A stretch of DNA of 64,000 bases from contig JAAUOU010000003.1 of NCBI GenBank assembly GCA_012034765.1, forward strand, positions 1-64,000. Reading direction: 5' to 3'. Each line of letters starts with the position of its first letter. The first letter of the stretch is position 1. The notes under the pieces are model-generated. The model was not told the DNA's origin and did not search any database. It saw nothing but the letters and a program-made list of their open reading frames with translations. Positions 26,960 to 36,187 of this stretch are shown in pieces. This DNA comes from Pleurocapsaceae cyanobacterium CSU_1_1 (GTDB lineage: Bacteria > Cyanobacteriota > Cyanobacteriia > Cyanobacteriales > Xenococcaceae). The translations under genes and the position numbers were made by a program.

Positions 26960-28471
26960 ATGAAAGAAGAACTAAATATTCTAGTCCAGGCTCAATATCC
27001 GTTAATTTATCTGATTACTCCAGAAGAAGAACGGGCAGAGCAAGCGATCGCTAAAATTGCCAAAGACAATGCTGAGTACAAGCAAGTATTTGTTTGGACT
27101 GTTACCAGAGGTATAGTTGAGTACGGTCAAGCTCGTCAAGGAACACAGCACAACACAGTATCGCCTGAAGCAGCAATTGAGTGGACTATTAGGCAGAAAG
27201 AAGGTGGGATATTCATCTTCAAAGATCTTCACCCTTTTCTTGATGGACCTGTAATAACTAGATGGCTGCGTGATGCGATCGCATCTTTTAAAGGCACGAA
27301 CAAAGTAATTATCCTCATGTCTCCTCTACAAACTGTGCCAATTGAGCTAGAGAAAGAAGTTGTGGTTTTAGACTATCCTTTACCTAACTTAAGCGAACTA
27401 AATCAGGTTCTTTCAGAGCGGTTGGATAAAACCAGAGGAAGCCGTTTAGACACTGAAACTAGAGAAAAGTTGCTAAAAGCCGCCCTCGGTTTGACAAAGG
27501 ATGAGGCAGAAAAAGTGTATCGCAAAGCTCAGGTCAAAGCTGGCAAACTGACGGAAAGCGAAGTTGAAATCGTGTTGTCAGAGAAAAAGCAGTTGATTCG
27601 TCGCAATGGAATTTTAGAATACATTGAAGAAGATGAAACTCTAAATTCGGTGGGCGGATTAGAAGAGTTAAAAGGCTGGCTGAAACAGCGTTCTAATGCT
27701 TTTACTGAAAGAGCTAGGGAATATGGTCTTCCTCAACCAAAGGGAATGTTAATTTTGGGTGTTCCTGGCTGTGGTAAATCTTTGATTGCCAAAACAACTT
27801 CGCGCCTGTGGGGTCTACCCTTACTCCGTTTAGATATGGGTAGAGTGTATGATGGTTCTACAGTTGGGCGCTCAGAAGCCAATTTGCGCAGTGCCTTAAA
27901 AACTGCTGAATCTATCTCGCCTGTAATTCTGTTCATAGATGAGCTAGATAAAGCTTTTGCTGGGGGCGGTGGTTCTGGTGATTCTGACGGCGGAACATCT
28001 GGTCGGATCTTTGGTTCTTTCCTTACCTGGATGCAAGAGAAGAAGTCCCCTGTATTTGTGATGGCAACGGCTAATCGAGTTGAAAGATTACCTGGGGAGT
28101 TTCTCCGTAAAGGCAGATTTGACGAAATATTCTTTGTGGACTTACCCAGTTCCGCAGAGAGAGAAGATATTTTTAGGATTCATTTGGGCAAAAGACGTTC
28201 TGAAATCAATCGCTTCGATTTAGAACAGTTAACCAAAGTTTCTGATGGTTTTTCTGGGGCAGAGATCGAGCAGGCAATCATCGCCGCAATGTATGATGCT
28301 TTTGCTCAAGACAGGGAGTTTACGCAGTTGGATATAATTGCTGCGATTAAAGCTACCTTGCCTTTGTCTCGGACAATGACTGAACAGGTAACAGCCCTAA
28401 GAGATTGGGCTAGGCAAAGAGCCAGACCTGCATCAGCCTCCGTTGCTGAATATCAGCGACTGGAGTTTTAA
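26960..28471 (+). CDS. ycf46: Ycf46-type AAA+ ATPase
   Basis: A 503-residue AAA+ protein. The N-terminal ~220 residues form a degenerate ATPase-like domain (LVQAQYPLIYLITPEEERAE, GGIFIFKDLHPFL) that lacks a Walker A motif. The second domain is a canonical AAA module with Walker A LGVPGCGKSLIAKT near residue 265, Walker B PVILFIDELDKAF near 325, arginine finger LRKGRFDEIFFVDLP and sensor-2 GFSGAEIEQAI. Ycf46 is conserved in cyanobacteria and red-algal plastids and is linked to inorganic-carbon and photosynthetic regulation. It sits between the RHH gene and ycf35. Confidence 0.92.
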   Translation: MKEELNILVQAQYPLIYLITPEEERAEQAIAKIAKDNAEYKQVFVWTVTRGIVEYGQARQGTQHNTVSPEAAIEWTIRQKEGGIFIFKDLHPFLDGPVITRWLRDAIASFKGTNKVIILMSPLQTVPIELEKEVVVLDYPLPNLSELNQVLSERLDKTRGSRLDTETREKLLKAALGLTKDEAEKVYRKAQVKAGKLTESEVEIVLSEKKQLIRRNGILEYIEEDETLNSVGGLEELKGWLKQRSNAFTERAREYGLPQPKGMLILGVPGCGKSLIAKTTSRLWGLPLLRLDMGRVYDGSTVGRSEANLRSALKTAESISPVILFIDELDKAFAGGGGSGDSDGGTSGRIFGSFLTWMQEKKSPVFVMATANRVERLPGEFLRKGRFDEIFFVDLPSSAEREDIFRIHLGKRRSEINRFDLEQLTKVSDGFSGAEIEQAIIAAMYDAFAQDREFTQLDIIAAIKATLPLSRTMTEQVTALRDWARQRARPASASVAEYQRLEF

Positions 28472-28613
28472 CAGGCTTTCTTCTGTAATTTCTCAGAAGT
28501 TGCAGAAGCAGAGGCTAGCATACGCTAGCAGTTTTCAGTAAAATAATTCGTCAATATAGACGGTTATTAATTTTAAAGTTGTTGTTTACATCTCTTCTAC
28601 TGGAGGAAATCAA

Positions 28614-28964
28614 ATGTCTCACTTTAGCACTCTACGCACCAAAATCAGCGATTCTGCAATTCTCGTAAATTCTCTTCGCGATCTTGGTATCAACGTTCAA
28701 ACTAACGCTGATGTTCGTGGTTACAACGGTCAAAGACTTCGTGCTGATATCGTTGCAACTTTAGAAGGCGAATACGATCTAGGTTGGTCTGAAAATAGCG
28801 ATGGTACATTCGACCTAATCGCTGACCTTTGGGGTGTTGCTAAAAAGCACAACCAAACTGAGTTAATCAACTCAATCAACCAAAAATACGCTGTTAACAA
28901 AACTTTGGCTGACGTTAAACAACGTGGTTTACAAAATGCCAACGTCAAACTAGTTCTTCAGTAA
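28614..28964 (+). CDS. ycf35: Ycf35 / DUF1257 family protein
   Basis: A 116-residue protein of the DUF1257 family, called Ycf35 in plastids. The start MSHFSTLRTKISD and the segment ADIVATLEGEYDLGWSENSD are characteristic. Its function is unknown. A strong ribosome-binding site (GGAGG) lies six bases before the ATG. Codon use is strongly biased and pyrimidine-ending, suggesting high expression. A terminator follows. It lies 142 bases after ycf46, so it may have its own promoter. Confidence 0.9.
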   Translation: MSHFSTLRTKISDSAILVNSLRDLGINVQTNADVRGYNGQRLRADIVATLEGEYDLGWSENSDGTFDLIADLWGVAKKHNQTELINSINQKYAVNKTLADVKQRGLQNANVKLVLQ

Positions 28965-29005
28965 CAAGAATTATATTTTAAGTTAAAAGCGCGTTCCCAA
29001 GGCTG

Positions 29006-29040
29006 GGGTTGATATAATCATTGTTGTATCAACCCTTTTT
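29006..29040 (+). terminator. Rho-independent terminator of ycf35
   Basis: A perfect 9-bp stem (GGGTTGATA with TATCAACCC) and a 12-base loop is followed by five T. It lies about 40 bases past the ycf35 stop. Confidence 0.9.
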
Positions 29041-29045
29041 CATAT

Positions 29046-29390
29046 TTATACAGCAGCAAAAATCTGATTAATAAATCCCGACACTATAGTTAGTACAATT
29101 GATCCTAAAACAGCAGGAAAAAATCCAGCTATAGTCAAACCTGGGGTCAGATAACTGACTAAACCCAGAGCGATCGCATTGACTACCAAAAGAAACAGTC
29201 CCAAAGTCAAGATTGTCAACGGCAGAGTAAACAGAATTAAAATTGGTTTAACCACAGCATTAACTAAACCCAAAACCGCTGCCCCCACTACGGCAGAAGA
29301 AAAGCTGACTATAGTAAATCCTGGGACGATAAATGCTGTCACGATTAAGGAAACAGCAGTTGCCAACCAAGTTACGATAAATTGCAACAT
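29046..29390 (-). CDS. Phage-holin-superfamily-IV-like membrane protein
   Basis: A 114-residue, almost entirely hydrophobic protein with four predicted transmembrane helices and the family motif LGLVNAVVKPILILFTLPLTI between helices two and three (split reading: LGLVNAVVKPIL, FTLPLTIL). These proteins are widespread in bacteria and are not linked to phage lysis. The function is unknown. It converges on the ycf35 terminator. Confidence 0.9.
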   Translation of the reverse strand: MLQFIVTWLATAVSLIVTAFIVPGFTIVSFSSAVVGAAVLGLVNAVVKPILILFTLPLTILTLGLFLLVVNAIALGLVSYLTPGLTIAGFFPAVLGSIVLTIVSGFINQIFAAV

Positions 29391-29475
29391 GTTTTGCTAC
29401 CTGAAATATTAATTTAACTCAATTATTATTTAACATTTACTACTTAATGTCTTAGATAACTTTGATAACTTTCAC

Positions 29476-29790
29476 CTAGCTAGTGGCAATGGTTTCTGCA
29501 TCAACATCAACAGTTTTGCTGGCAGGATTTTCAGTGCTAGGATTTGTAGTAACGTTTTTGTTTTCTTGACGAGCTTGCAATTTAGCAATCATCATTTGTG
29601 ATAATTCAGTAAATAATAAGCCTGCTAACATTACATCATCTATTTGACCCAAAACTGGAATAAAATCTGGTGCAATATCGATGGGGCTAACTAAATAAAT
29701 AATAGTCCCTAAAATTACCCACCAACGATATTTAGGGTGGCGAACTGCGTTGCGATACCAATCGTACAGGGAAGAAAGAGAGAAATTCAT
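29476..29790 (-). CDS. YkvA family (DUF1232) protein
   Basis: A 104-residue membrane-associated protein with the DUF1232 signature IYLVSPIDIAPDFIPVLGQIDD and a preceding hydrophobic helix. The C-terminal ~30 residues are Asn/Thr/Glu-rich and disordered. The function is unknown. It lies 85 bases upstream of the holin-like gene on the same strand. Confidence 0.9.
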   Translation of the reverse strand: MNFSLSSLYDWYRNAVRHPKYRWWVILGTIIYLVSPIDIAPDFIPVLGQIDDVMLAGLLFTELSQMMIAKLQARQENKNVTTNPSTENPASKTVDVDAETIATS

Positions 29791-29905
29791 ATTTATTGTT
29801 TGTGTCCTCGGCTAACTTATTTTATTCTGACAGATTTTGACGGGAACTCTAGTGTGGAAATCTAGATATCTATTTTTCGGTAAGTACGATTAAAAAATAG
29901 TCAAA

Positions 29906-30628
29906 TTAAAGTAGAAATCTCAAAACTTTTAAGCCTATACGTCGCTTAAAGACACTTGTTGCTGACAGTCCATCTAGCAAACGATAGATAATCCAATATT
30001 TAAGTGGGTGCTTTATTAGTCTGGTTAAAAGTAATTTTAAGAGTAAAAAGATACCCAAACAAATTGATAGCTTGGCTAGATAGTTAAGCGGAATTAAATA
30101 CCAAATTAAAATATTAATTACGACCATGGCGATCGCCGAAAAACCAACTAGCAACCAGGAATACCCAGCCTTTGATTTAAAGGGGAGTTGCGCCAGGATT
30201 TCGGCAATGAGCCAGTAATGAGCCTGAGATATTTGCTTGAGTAGTGAGGGATTTTGCGCAAGTTCTTGTTGAATTTGCTGAGATATTTTGCCCTCTAAGC
30301 TGATAATACTCCGAAACAAAATAGATGGCTGCTGGTTATCTAATGAGTATTCTGTGGAAAAAGTTAAATTAGATTGTGCGCAAGTTGAAGGTTGTGACCA
30401 AGGCAGGTTTAACAGAGTGTAATGACGCAGATTAGCCAAATTAGTCGCAGATACAGCTAATTTAACCTGATGAGCCTGATTGTGGGCGATCTGCTCCAGC
30501 AGTTTGCCATCCAGACGAAAACAAACCTGATGGGGAATAGTTACCTTGGGACTGATTCTGATGAATTTAAGCTCAATACAAGAATTTAAAAGATCGTTGC
30601 TACTTGCGGGTAAGTTTTTGTTATTCAC
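29906..30628 (-). CDS. Hypothetical protein with C-terminal membrane helices (cluster gene 4)
   Basis: A 240-residue protein that I do not recognise. The first ~150 residues look soluble (SPKVTIPHQVCFRLDGKLLE and a beta/alpha mix). Residues ~155-215 hold two or three strongly hydrophobic segments (LLVGFSAIAMVVINILIWYL, LAKLSICLGIFLLLKLLL), followed by a basic tail. It starts six bases after the stop of the 224-residue gene and is very likely co-translated with it. It is the last gene of a four-gene unknown cluster downstream of maf. Confidence 0.7.
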   Translation of the reverse strand: MNNKNLPASSNDLLNSCIELKFIRISPKVTIPHQVCFRLDGKLLEQIAHNQAHQVKLAVSATNLANLRHYTLLNLPWSQPSTCAQSNLTFSTEYSLDNQQPSILFRSIISLEGKISQQIQQELAQNPSLLKQISQAHYWLIAEILAQLPFKSKAGYSWLLVGFSAIAMVVINILIWYLIPLNYLAKLSICLGIFLLLKLLLTRLIKHPLKYWIIYRLLDGLSATSVFKRRIGLKVLRFLL

Positions 30629-30634
30629 GATACC

Positions 30635-31309
30635 TTACTGACGTGCGACCAAAGAAAGTATAAACTTAACCAAACCACGCCACTGTTGTTCTCCTGTGGC
30701 GGTTGACTGTTCGTGCAGTTGCAAGAGTAAATTGCGATCGCTGTGTCTCAAAATTGCTTGGTCATAACGATTCACAATTTTACCGTTGAGCTGTAAAGAT
30801 GTTTGAGCATAAGTCGTATCCGTAATATTATGCTGATGGGATGAACTACGCAAAATGCGATCGCGCCGATCTAAAGCAATTTTACGTTTGTTTAACTGCT
30901 GTAAAACATCAATAAACTGACCTTCTTTTAAGAGTTGATTAACCTGAGACATTGAATTGCGACTATGGGGAATTGGTTCGGGTAATCTTGTCGGAATCTT
31001 CTCCCAATCAACGTTTTGCTGACTTAGAATCGGTAGATCGCGTTTTATTTCTCCTACCAGCAGGCGGTTATATTGTGCTGAACTAGCATCGATCAGCAAC
31101 AGACAATAAGCTAATTCAAGCTGACGGCGTAACTGTAAATAGCGATTCCACAACGACAAATTGATTGCCGATTGCTCTAGATAAGATCGAGAAAGAATGT
31201 AAATAGCTTGGTAAACTTCCCAAGGAATAAAGATTTCATCGACAATTTCATCGACAATCACGGTGCTAATTTCCACCGTAGTAATATTTTTTAGCAGATT
31301 TTGATGCAT
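30635..31309 (-). CDS. Hypothetical protein (cluster gene 3)
   Basis: A 224-residue soluble protein of unknown function. It is helix-rich, with no signal peptide, metal motif or known catalytic motif by eye. The N-terminal half includes FIPWEVYQAIYILSRSYLEQ and LWNRYLQLRRQLELAYCLLL, plausible helical packing or protein-interaction surface. It is followed after six bases by the membrane protein gene, which suggests that the two products act together, perhaps as a soluble/membrane pair. Confidence 0.65.
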   Translation of the reverse strand: MHQNLLKNITTVEISTVIVDEIVDEIFIPWEVYQAIYILSRSYLEQSAINLSLWNRYLQLRRQLELAYCLLLIDASSAQYNRLLVGEIKRDLPILSQQNVDWEKIPTRLPEPIPHSRNSMSQVNQLLKEGQFIDVLQQLNKRKIALDRRDRILRSSSHQHNITDTTYAQTSLQLNGKIVNRYDQAILRHSDRNLLLQLHEQSTATGEQQWRGLVKFILSLVARQ

Positions 31310-31504
31310 AAACGGCAGCTTTTAAACAGGTTTTGATACTAAATCTGATTCTCAACACGGTGATTGGACAAGCGGAGGAAACATTCGCGTACCTCACTAT
31401 CAAAGTACACTTTTAATTTAAGAGTCAGAAACGAGTTTAAAACCTTCTGACTTCTAACTTGACAAAACTTTTAAGCGTTGTATATAAACAGGATTTAGTA
31501 TGAT

Positions 31505-32305
31505 TTACGATTCAGGAGTTTCTGTATTCACTGCTTCGTTTTGTTCTTCCCAATTATGCCAATTTTCTTTGGCTTCTTTGATATTGAGAGATTTTAGATC
31601 GAATACTCCAGTTTGGACATCAGGTTCTTCGTCTAACCACTCACTCCAGTCTGCTTGATTGTTGAGAGTTGTTTCTGAATCTGTCACACCGTCAATGTCA
31701 GCCAAAGATAGCAGATCATTCACCATCTGCTCATCTTCAGTATTTAAAGCAGGTAATTGAGGTTCAAAATTATTTTCGTCCCTTTCGGCTAGATGATGAT
31801 TGGCATTATTTTCCTTCTGGTTGCTTACTTGACTAGCCGCCAAGACATGGTTGGCATTGGGTTGTGTCGGTAAAGATTCACGGGCGACATCCGTGGCAAT
31901 ATCCACCCAATTTGCATGATTTGTCGTCTGCTGCTGCTGAAAAGATGACATAAGCTGGAACATCTTTTGCAAACTAATCAAATTATGTTGAATTGTTTGG
32001 TGTCCTTGAGTTACCTGCTGAATGTGGAATTCCTTAATTTCCGAATAGCGATCGCCTGTCAGCTTTTCGCCAATTTCGTTTTCAACTTTGCCTTCAATTA
32101 AATTGATGTGAGTATGCAGATAATTATCCATCTGACCATCGTTGGCAGCTATTTTTTGCCCATCAGCGGTAACTATTTTAGTGGTAATGTTTAACTCAGG
32201 TGCGTTGCTCATCGCCACCAGAAACGCTTCGCTAATATTACCTGCTCTAATTGCCTGTTTAAAATCTTCGCTAGATGTCATCAGTTTTAATCTTCTAGAG
32301 GTCAT
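31505..32305 (-). CDS. Hypothetical protein, paralogue of its upstream neighbour (cluster gene 2)
   Basis: A 266-residue protein. Residues ~10-115 are homologous to the 130-residue upstream neighbour: both share AMS near the start, an ITTKI/VTTYL strand, a THINLIEGKVENEIGEKL helix and a HIQQVTQGHQTIQHNLISL helix ending in a Met-rich stretch. The C-terminal 130 residues are a different, highly acidic low-complexity tail (DDLLSLADIDG-like repeats, NQADWSEWLDEEPD). The domain looks like a helical hairpin/coiled coil. No family name comes to mind. Confidence 0.65.
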   Translation of the reverse strand: MTSRRLKLMTSSEDFKQAIRAGNISEAFLVAMSNAPELNITTKIVTADGQKIAANDGQMDNYLHTHINLIEGKVENEIGEKLTGDRYSEIKEFHIQQVTQGHQTIQHNLISLQKMFQLMSSFQQQQTTNHANWVDIATDVARESLPTQPNANHVLAASQVSNQKENNANHHLAERDENNFEPQLPALNTEDEQMVNDLLSLADIDGVTDSETTLNNQADWSEWLDEEPDVQTGVFDLKSLNIKEAKENWHNWEEQNEAVNTETPES

Positions 32306-32337
32306 ATCTAATTGAGCAAGCTATACCTAGCTAGAAT

Positions 32338-32730
32338 TTAAGTACAATCTTGATTAGTAATCATCTGTCGCATCTGTTCTAAGCTGGCAAGATTCTTGAT
32401 TAAAGATTCTTGTCTTCGGCGTACTTGTTCAATATGCCATCGTTGTAATTCGCCATAGGTAGAATTGTCAATCAATTTAAGATCAACTTCATGTTGAACC
32501 GTTTGGTTGAGCAGATCGATTTGGGTATAAAATCGACTGGTTGATGCCGATTGCTCTAAGTGATCTAAATCCCAGCTATCAAGATAAGTTGTCACCTCAA
32601 TTTGAGCTGTTTCGCTCATGGCATTGGTTAGAGCCTGAAAGATTTCCTGAGTCAGAGGTTTTGCTGTAGTTTGCTTGGTTGATGTCATAGTTAAATTTGA
32701 TGCGAATTGGTTAGTAAACAAATCAATCAT
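32338..32730 (-). CDS. Hypothetical protein, short paralogue (cluster gene 1)
   Basis: A 130-residue protein made almost wholly of the domain shared with the following gene: TQIDLLNQTVQHEVDLKL, then YGELQRWHIEQVRRRQESLI and NLASLEQMRQM. It may start at 32730 or at the ATG (MTSTKQ) 14 codons in. The stop lies 32 bases before the next gene, and maf is 42 bases upstream on the same strand, so transcription from maf is possible. Function unknown. Confidence 0.65.
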   Translation of the reverse strand: MIDLFTNQFASNLTMTSTKQTTAKPLTQEIFQALTNAMSETAQIEVTTYLDSWDLDHLEQSASTSRFYTQIDLLNQTVQHEVDLKLIDNSTYGELQRWHIEQVRRRQESLIKNLASLEQMRQMITNQDCT

Positions 32731-32772
32731 CCGTGTTCATCCAAAAACTAAAAGCTACAAACAGTATTATTA

Positions 32773-33378
32773 TCAATGCCAGAAATTTGTGACATTGTAG
32801 CCCAAGCTTTCGACCATTTGGTAAAAAAGAGGCAGACTTAAACCAATCACATTGCTGTGACAACCTGCGATCTTTTCTACAAACATACCGCCTTTACCTT
32901 CTAAAGCAAAGCTACCAGCACAGTTGAGGGGTTCACCAGTAGCAATGTAGGCTTCAATAGTGCGATCGCTCAGATCCGCAAAATAAACTTGGGTAATACC
33001 ACAGCGAACAATCTGCCTCTGCTGTTCTAGGTCAATTAGAGCATGACCTGTATAGATTTTACCCATTTTACCGCGCATTCCTCGCCAACGGGCGATCGCT
33101 ATCTGGGGTGATTCTGGCTTACCATAAATGCGATCGTTAATCGTTAGTACTGAATCGCAGCCCAAAACTAACGCACCTTTAAACTTTGGCGCTACAGTCT
33201 CCGCCTTACACCTAGCTAAAGTTTGGACTAATTCTGCTGCATCCTCAAGCTGAATCTGATCTTCATTAAAATCACTCTTACACACAATCGGCTCAATCCC
33301 CACCATCCGCAGCAACTTTAGACGAGCTGGAGAAGCCGAAGCCAAAACAAAAGGCGGGGATGTATTATTTGCAGTCAT
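32773..33378 (-). CDS. maf: Maf-family nucleoside triphosphate pyrophosphatase
   Basis: A 201-residue house-cleaning enzyme that hydrolyses non-canonical or pyrimidine nucleoside triphosphates. The signature opening [12 protein letters not shown], the acidic [19 protein letters not shown] and the [28 protein letters not shown] end (here [16 protein letters not shown], then [11 protein letters not shown]) are complete. Length is normal. It lies between a PsbP-like lipoprotein and the unknown cluster on the same strand. Confidence 0.94.
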   Translation of the reverse strand: MTANNTSPPFVLASASPARLKLLRMVGIEPIVCKSDFNEDQIQLEDAAELVQTLARCKAETVAPKFKGALVLGCDSVLTINDRIYGKPESPQIAIARWRGMRGKMGKIYTGHALIDLEQQRQIVRCGITQVYFADLSDRTIEAYIATGEPLNCAGSFALEGKGGMFVEKIAGCHSNVIGLSLPLFYQMVESLGYNVTNFWH

Positions 33379-33427
33379 AGACAGTTAATAATTTACTTTG
33401 GCGCTCAAAGAAAAAAAAGGTTTGCTA

Positions 33428-33982
33428 TTAACGCACAGTAAAAGATTTAACTGCTACCTCAAAAGCATCCTTGACTGTATCCCAGCGTTTTTCGGGAGTA
33501 GATAAATTAAAAGTGAAAATTTTACCTCTACTCACCGCCACACTAGCAATATTATGTCTTGTTCCTTGTTCGGGGACTTCTTCTTCATACTCCAATAGAT
33601 AGTACTTCTTGTCTTTATTTTCTCTGGCTTCTGCTCGAATAAACTCAGCCTCTCTATCCCCTTCAGGAGTATTGTTAATTGCTTTGAGTAGACGATAGCC
33701 TACCTCAGAAGGACTACCTAAATCCTCTAAAGTTTTACCATCAGGAACATCATTAATAATAACGCTCAGATTTTCGGTTCTTTCGACCAAATCACGAAAG
33801 ACAACATCTACTGCTTTTCTAGCAGAAGTGCCAAGATTAACGGGTATCCAACCATTGGGATAGAGAAACTCATATCCCTTGCTCGTATTAACATAACTTT
33901 GTAACCCAGTTACCCCTGTGGCGCAGCTTGTAACAAACAAACTTATAACAATTAACAATCCAGCGCAAAACGACTTAAACAT
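33428..33982 (-). CDS. PsbP-domain lipoprotein (CyanoP type)
   Basis: A 184-residue protein with a lipoprotein signal ending in the lipobox VTSC at about residue 20, then a PsbP fold: NTSKGYEFLYPNGWIPVNLG, VVFRDLVERTENLSVIINDV, YYLLEYEEEVP and RWDTVKDAFEVAVKSFTVR. CyanoP associates with PSII assembly intermediates on the lumenal side and is a minor accessory factor. With Psb34 about 150 bases upstream on the same strand, the two assembly factors form a small functional neighbourhood. Confidence 0.92.
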   Translation of the reverse strand: MFKSFCAGLLIVISLFVTSCATGVTGLQSYVNTSKGYEFLYPNGWIPVNLGTSARKAVDVVFRDLVERTENLSVIINDVPDGKTLEDLGSPSEVGYRLLKAINNTPEGDREAEFIRAEARENKDKKYYLLEYEEEVPEQGTRHNIASVAVSRGKIFTFNLSTPEKRWDTVKDAFEVAVKSFTVR

Positions 33983-34126
33983 TTGTGTTTAATTACCTCT
34001 ATCAAATTAACTTTTTTGATTTTTTTTATTGTCGCACGACATAGAAATGCCCCAGGCTGAGTTGTTGGCACAGGGGACATGACATCGCTTTTTTTTAATT
34101 AAATTTTCAGTTAAACGTTTAAAATC

Positions 34127-34306
34127 TTAACTCACACTAGAAGCATATACAGCAACGGCCACAACACCACCTAAAAGTAAAAATGCTAGAACGCCAAAAA
34201 TTGCATAGTTGCGCTTTTGCGCTGAATTTGGCTCTTCTGCTGTATACATTTGGGGTTCTCGAGCAAAATTATTTAACAATCCACCTTCTTCTTCGGTATA
34301 AGGCAT
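34127..34306 (-). CDS. psb34: Psb34 photosystem II assembly protein
   Basis: A 59-residue single-helix protein that I recognise as Psb34 (ssl1498 type). The conserved N-terminus MPYTEEEGGLLNNFAREPQM precedes the QKRNYAIFGVLAFLLLGG helix and a short lumenal tail. Psb34 binds to CP47/RC47 intermediates during PSII assembly, at the site used by HliPs. The start lies after an AGAGGAAACAAAG leader on the coding strand, a good ribosome-binding site. Confidence 0.93.
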   Translation of the reverse strand: MPYTEEEGGLLNNFAREPQMYTAEEPNSAQKRNYAIFGVLAFLLLGGVVAVAVYASSVS

Positions 34307-34422
34307 AAACTTTGTTTCCTCTAAATTTTTATTTGTAAACCTTAATAATAGTAATCTTATTTATCCGATCGCACAATCCATCCTGAAACGCTATTGGATT
34401 TTAAGATCTTAAATAGTTAATT

Positions 34423-35898
34423 TTAATTTGAACTTAGCTGGAGCTTGATCTTGGTTTCATCAGATACGGCAGATACTTCCTGATAGCCGAGTTTTAAAAA
34501 TAAATTAGGCTGAAGCGCAATAGTACTATTAGCCATCCAACCCTGGTCATCAGAACTAGTGCCATAACCTAGCTCAAACTCCCATTGATGTTTATTTGGA
34601 CTAACTTGAGCCTGGGAATGTATATTAGCTCCCCAGACCATAAATTCTTGCTGCTTCTTCCCTGAAGTCTGATATTTAACAAAAGCAGAACATTGAAGAC
34701 CTAAATTGTCTAAATTAAGCAGTTGACCTCTAAGTTCTAAATTACTTTGATATTGATTGCTGCTGTAAGTAAATTTTAAACGTCCAATTTGAGAATTTAA
34801 CTGCAACCGTAGGTTTTGCTCATTATCTAAAGCTGCTGTGGCATGAAGAGAAAGATAATTATTGTCTATTGCTATTTTTACTCCTGTGCTATAAGATTTC
34901 GTTTTGCTGTTCCCCGTGACAATTACAGTCAAACCATTATAAACACTCCAATTTAGATCAAACTTTTGTTTTTCAGCATCAAGATAGTAGTTAGCGACAA
35001 AATTTGGTGTAGGTTGAAAACGAATATGAGAATAAAAATCCATGCCAGATTCTTTCGCCAACAGAGAAATGGTGGCTTTAATAGGTAAGATGTCGCTGTC
35101 ATAGGTTAGCTGGGAAAAACCAGCCAAAGTATTTTCATGAACAAAACCAACCCCCATCGTTAACTGCTGGGTGATGCCGTGATGATAAGCAATTCCGCCC
35201 CGAAAATCTTCAAATTTTTGAGTAACATTAAAACTTCGATCAAGAATTGCTGACTTGGCTAAGTTGTTGTTTACCCCTCCTGAAAAGGTGAGAGTTGAAC
35301 TACCCAAAGCTAATGTGGGAGATAAATCAATATAGTTGAGAGAGGATGGGTTACTCTGTTGTTCATTTTGTCCCCAATGTTGAACGGTAGTTATGCCCCA
35401 GTATTGATGTTGATTCTCACTTGACCAAAAAGTTTTTTGCAAGCCTAAGACTAAATCACCTTGATATGATTTATGAAGATCAGCCTGCTGTGGAGAAGAT
35501 AATAGTCGGCTATTTTGCTCCGAGCGATTATCGCAAAAAGCTAAACCACAATTAGTTTCAGAAGATATTTGGGGAAAGAAATAATTAGTTTGTAGAGGCA
35601 GGCTAAAGCTAGAGGACATAGTATGTTCTAGCCATTGATGGTAGCCCTTGTTCAAGGAAGAATTAACAGCATAATCAAAGCTTTGTAACCCAGCAGTAGG
35701 CAAGACATTATCAATCACGTCCAATAATTGAGGGATTACGGGTACGCTAGACCTAGTAGATCTAGTTAATAGTTGAGCGGGCATTATTTGCTGTGAGTAA
35801 ATTGATTCTGACTTAACTGGAGTTGCCAGAGTGGAATTTGCGTAGCTGAGACAGCCAAAAATTCCACCAAAGAAGACGTTTGCTACAATGGCTTTCAT
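34423..35898 (-). CDS. Predicted exported outer-membrane-like beta protein
   Basis: A 491-residue protein with a signal peptide (MKAIVANVFFGGIFGCLSYA, cleaved near ATP at 26-27). The mature part alternates short hydrophobic and polar strands rich in Gln, Asn, Ser and aromatic residues, with ends such as NLFLKLGYQEV and KIKLQLSSN at the C-terminus, consistent with a beta-barrel outer-membrane protein. I cannot name a family. It is monocistronic and lies opposite to the gene at 36188. Confidence 0.65.
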   Translation of the reverse strand: MKAIVANVFFGGIFGCLSYANSTLATPVKSESIYSQQIMPAQLLTRSTRSSVPVIPQLLDVIDNVLPTAGLQSFDYAVNSSLNKGYHQWLEHTMSSSFSLPLQTNYFFPQISSETNCGLAFCDNRSEQNSRLLSSPQQADLHKSYQGDLVLGLQKTFWSSENQHQYWGITTVQHWGQNEQQSNPSSLNYIDLSPTLALGSSTLTFSGGVNNNLAKSAILDRSFNVTQKFEDFRGGIAYHHGITQQLTMGVGFVHENTLAGFSQLTYDSDILPIKATISLLAKESGMDFYSHIRFQPTPNFVANYYLDAEKQKFDLNWSVYNGLTVIVTGNSKTKSYSTGVKIAIDNNYLSLHATAALDNEQNLRLQLNSQIGRLKFTYSSNQYQSNLELRGQLLNLDNLGLQCSAFVKYQTSGKKQQEFMVWGANIHSQAQVSPNKHQWEFELGYGTSSDDQGWMANSTIALQPNLFLKLGYQEVSAVSDETKIKLQLSSN

Positions 35899-36187
35899 TC
35901 ATGTATGGAGGAGATAGAAGAAATTAAGGAGTAAATGTTCTAGTTAAGATAAATCTAGGCACACCAAAACTTGATTACATAAGCTGTAAGACTCTTATCT
36001 AGTTTTTTACTTTTTGTACTCTCCTATTCTGCCCATTTTTTCTTTGAATTAAACTAAAGTTTGTGTAAAGAAGTTTGGTAAAGAATAATTATTCGAAGAT
36101 TAAGAGGGAGATAGCAAGGGATTCAGCCAGAGCAAAGGTTTTTTGGGGTTTAAACATAAATCATAAGTTCAACACAAAAATAAACAT

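Noticed and set aside
29046-29390. Phage holin suggesting a prophage
   Set aside because: This superfamily-IV membrane protein is a common bacterial gene; no phage structural or lysis genes are near.
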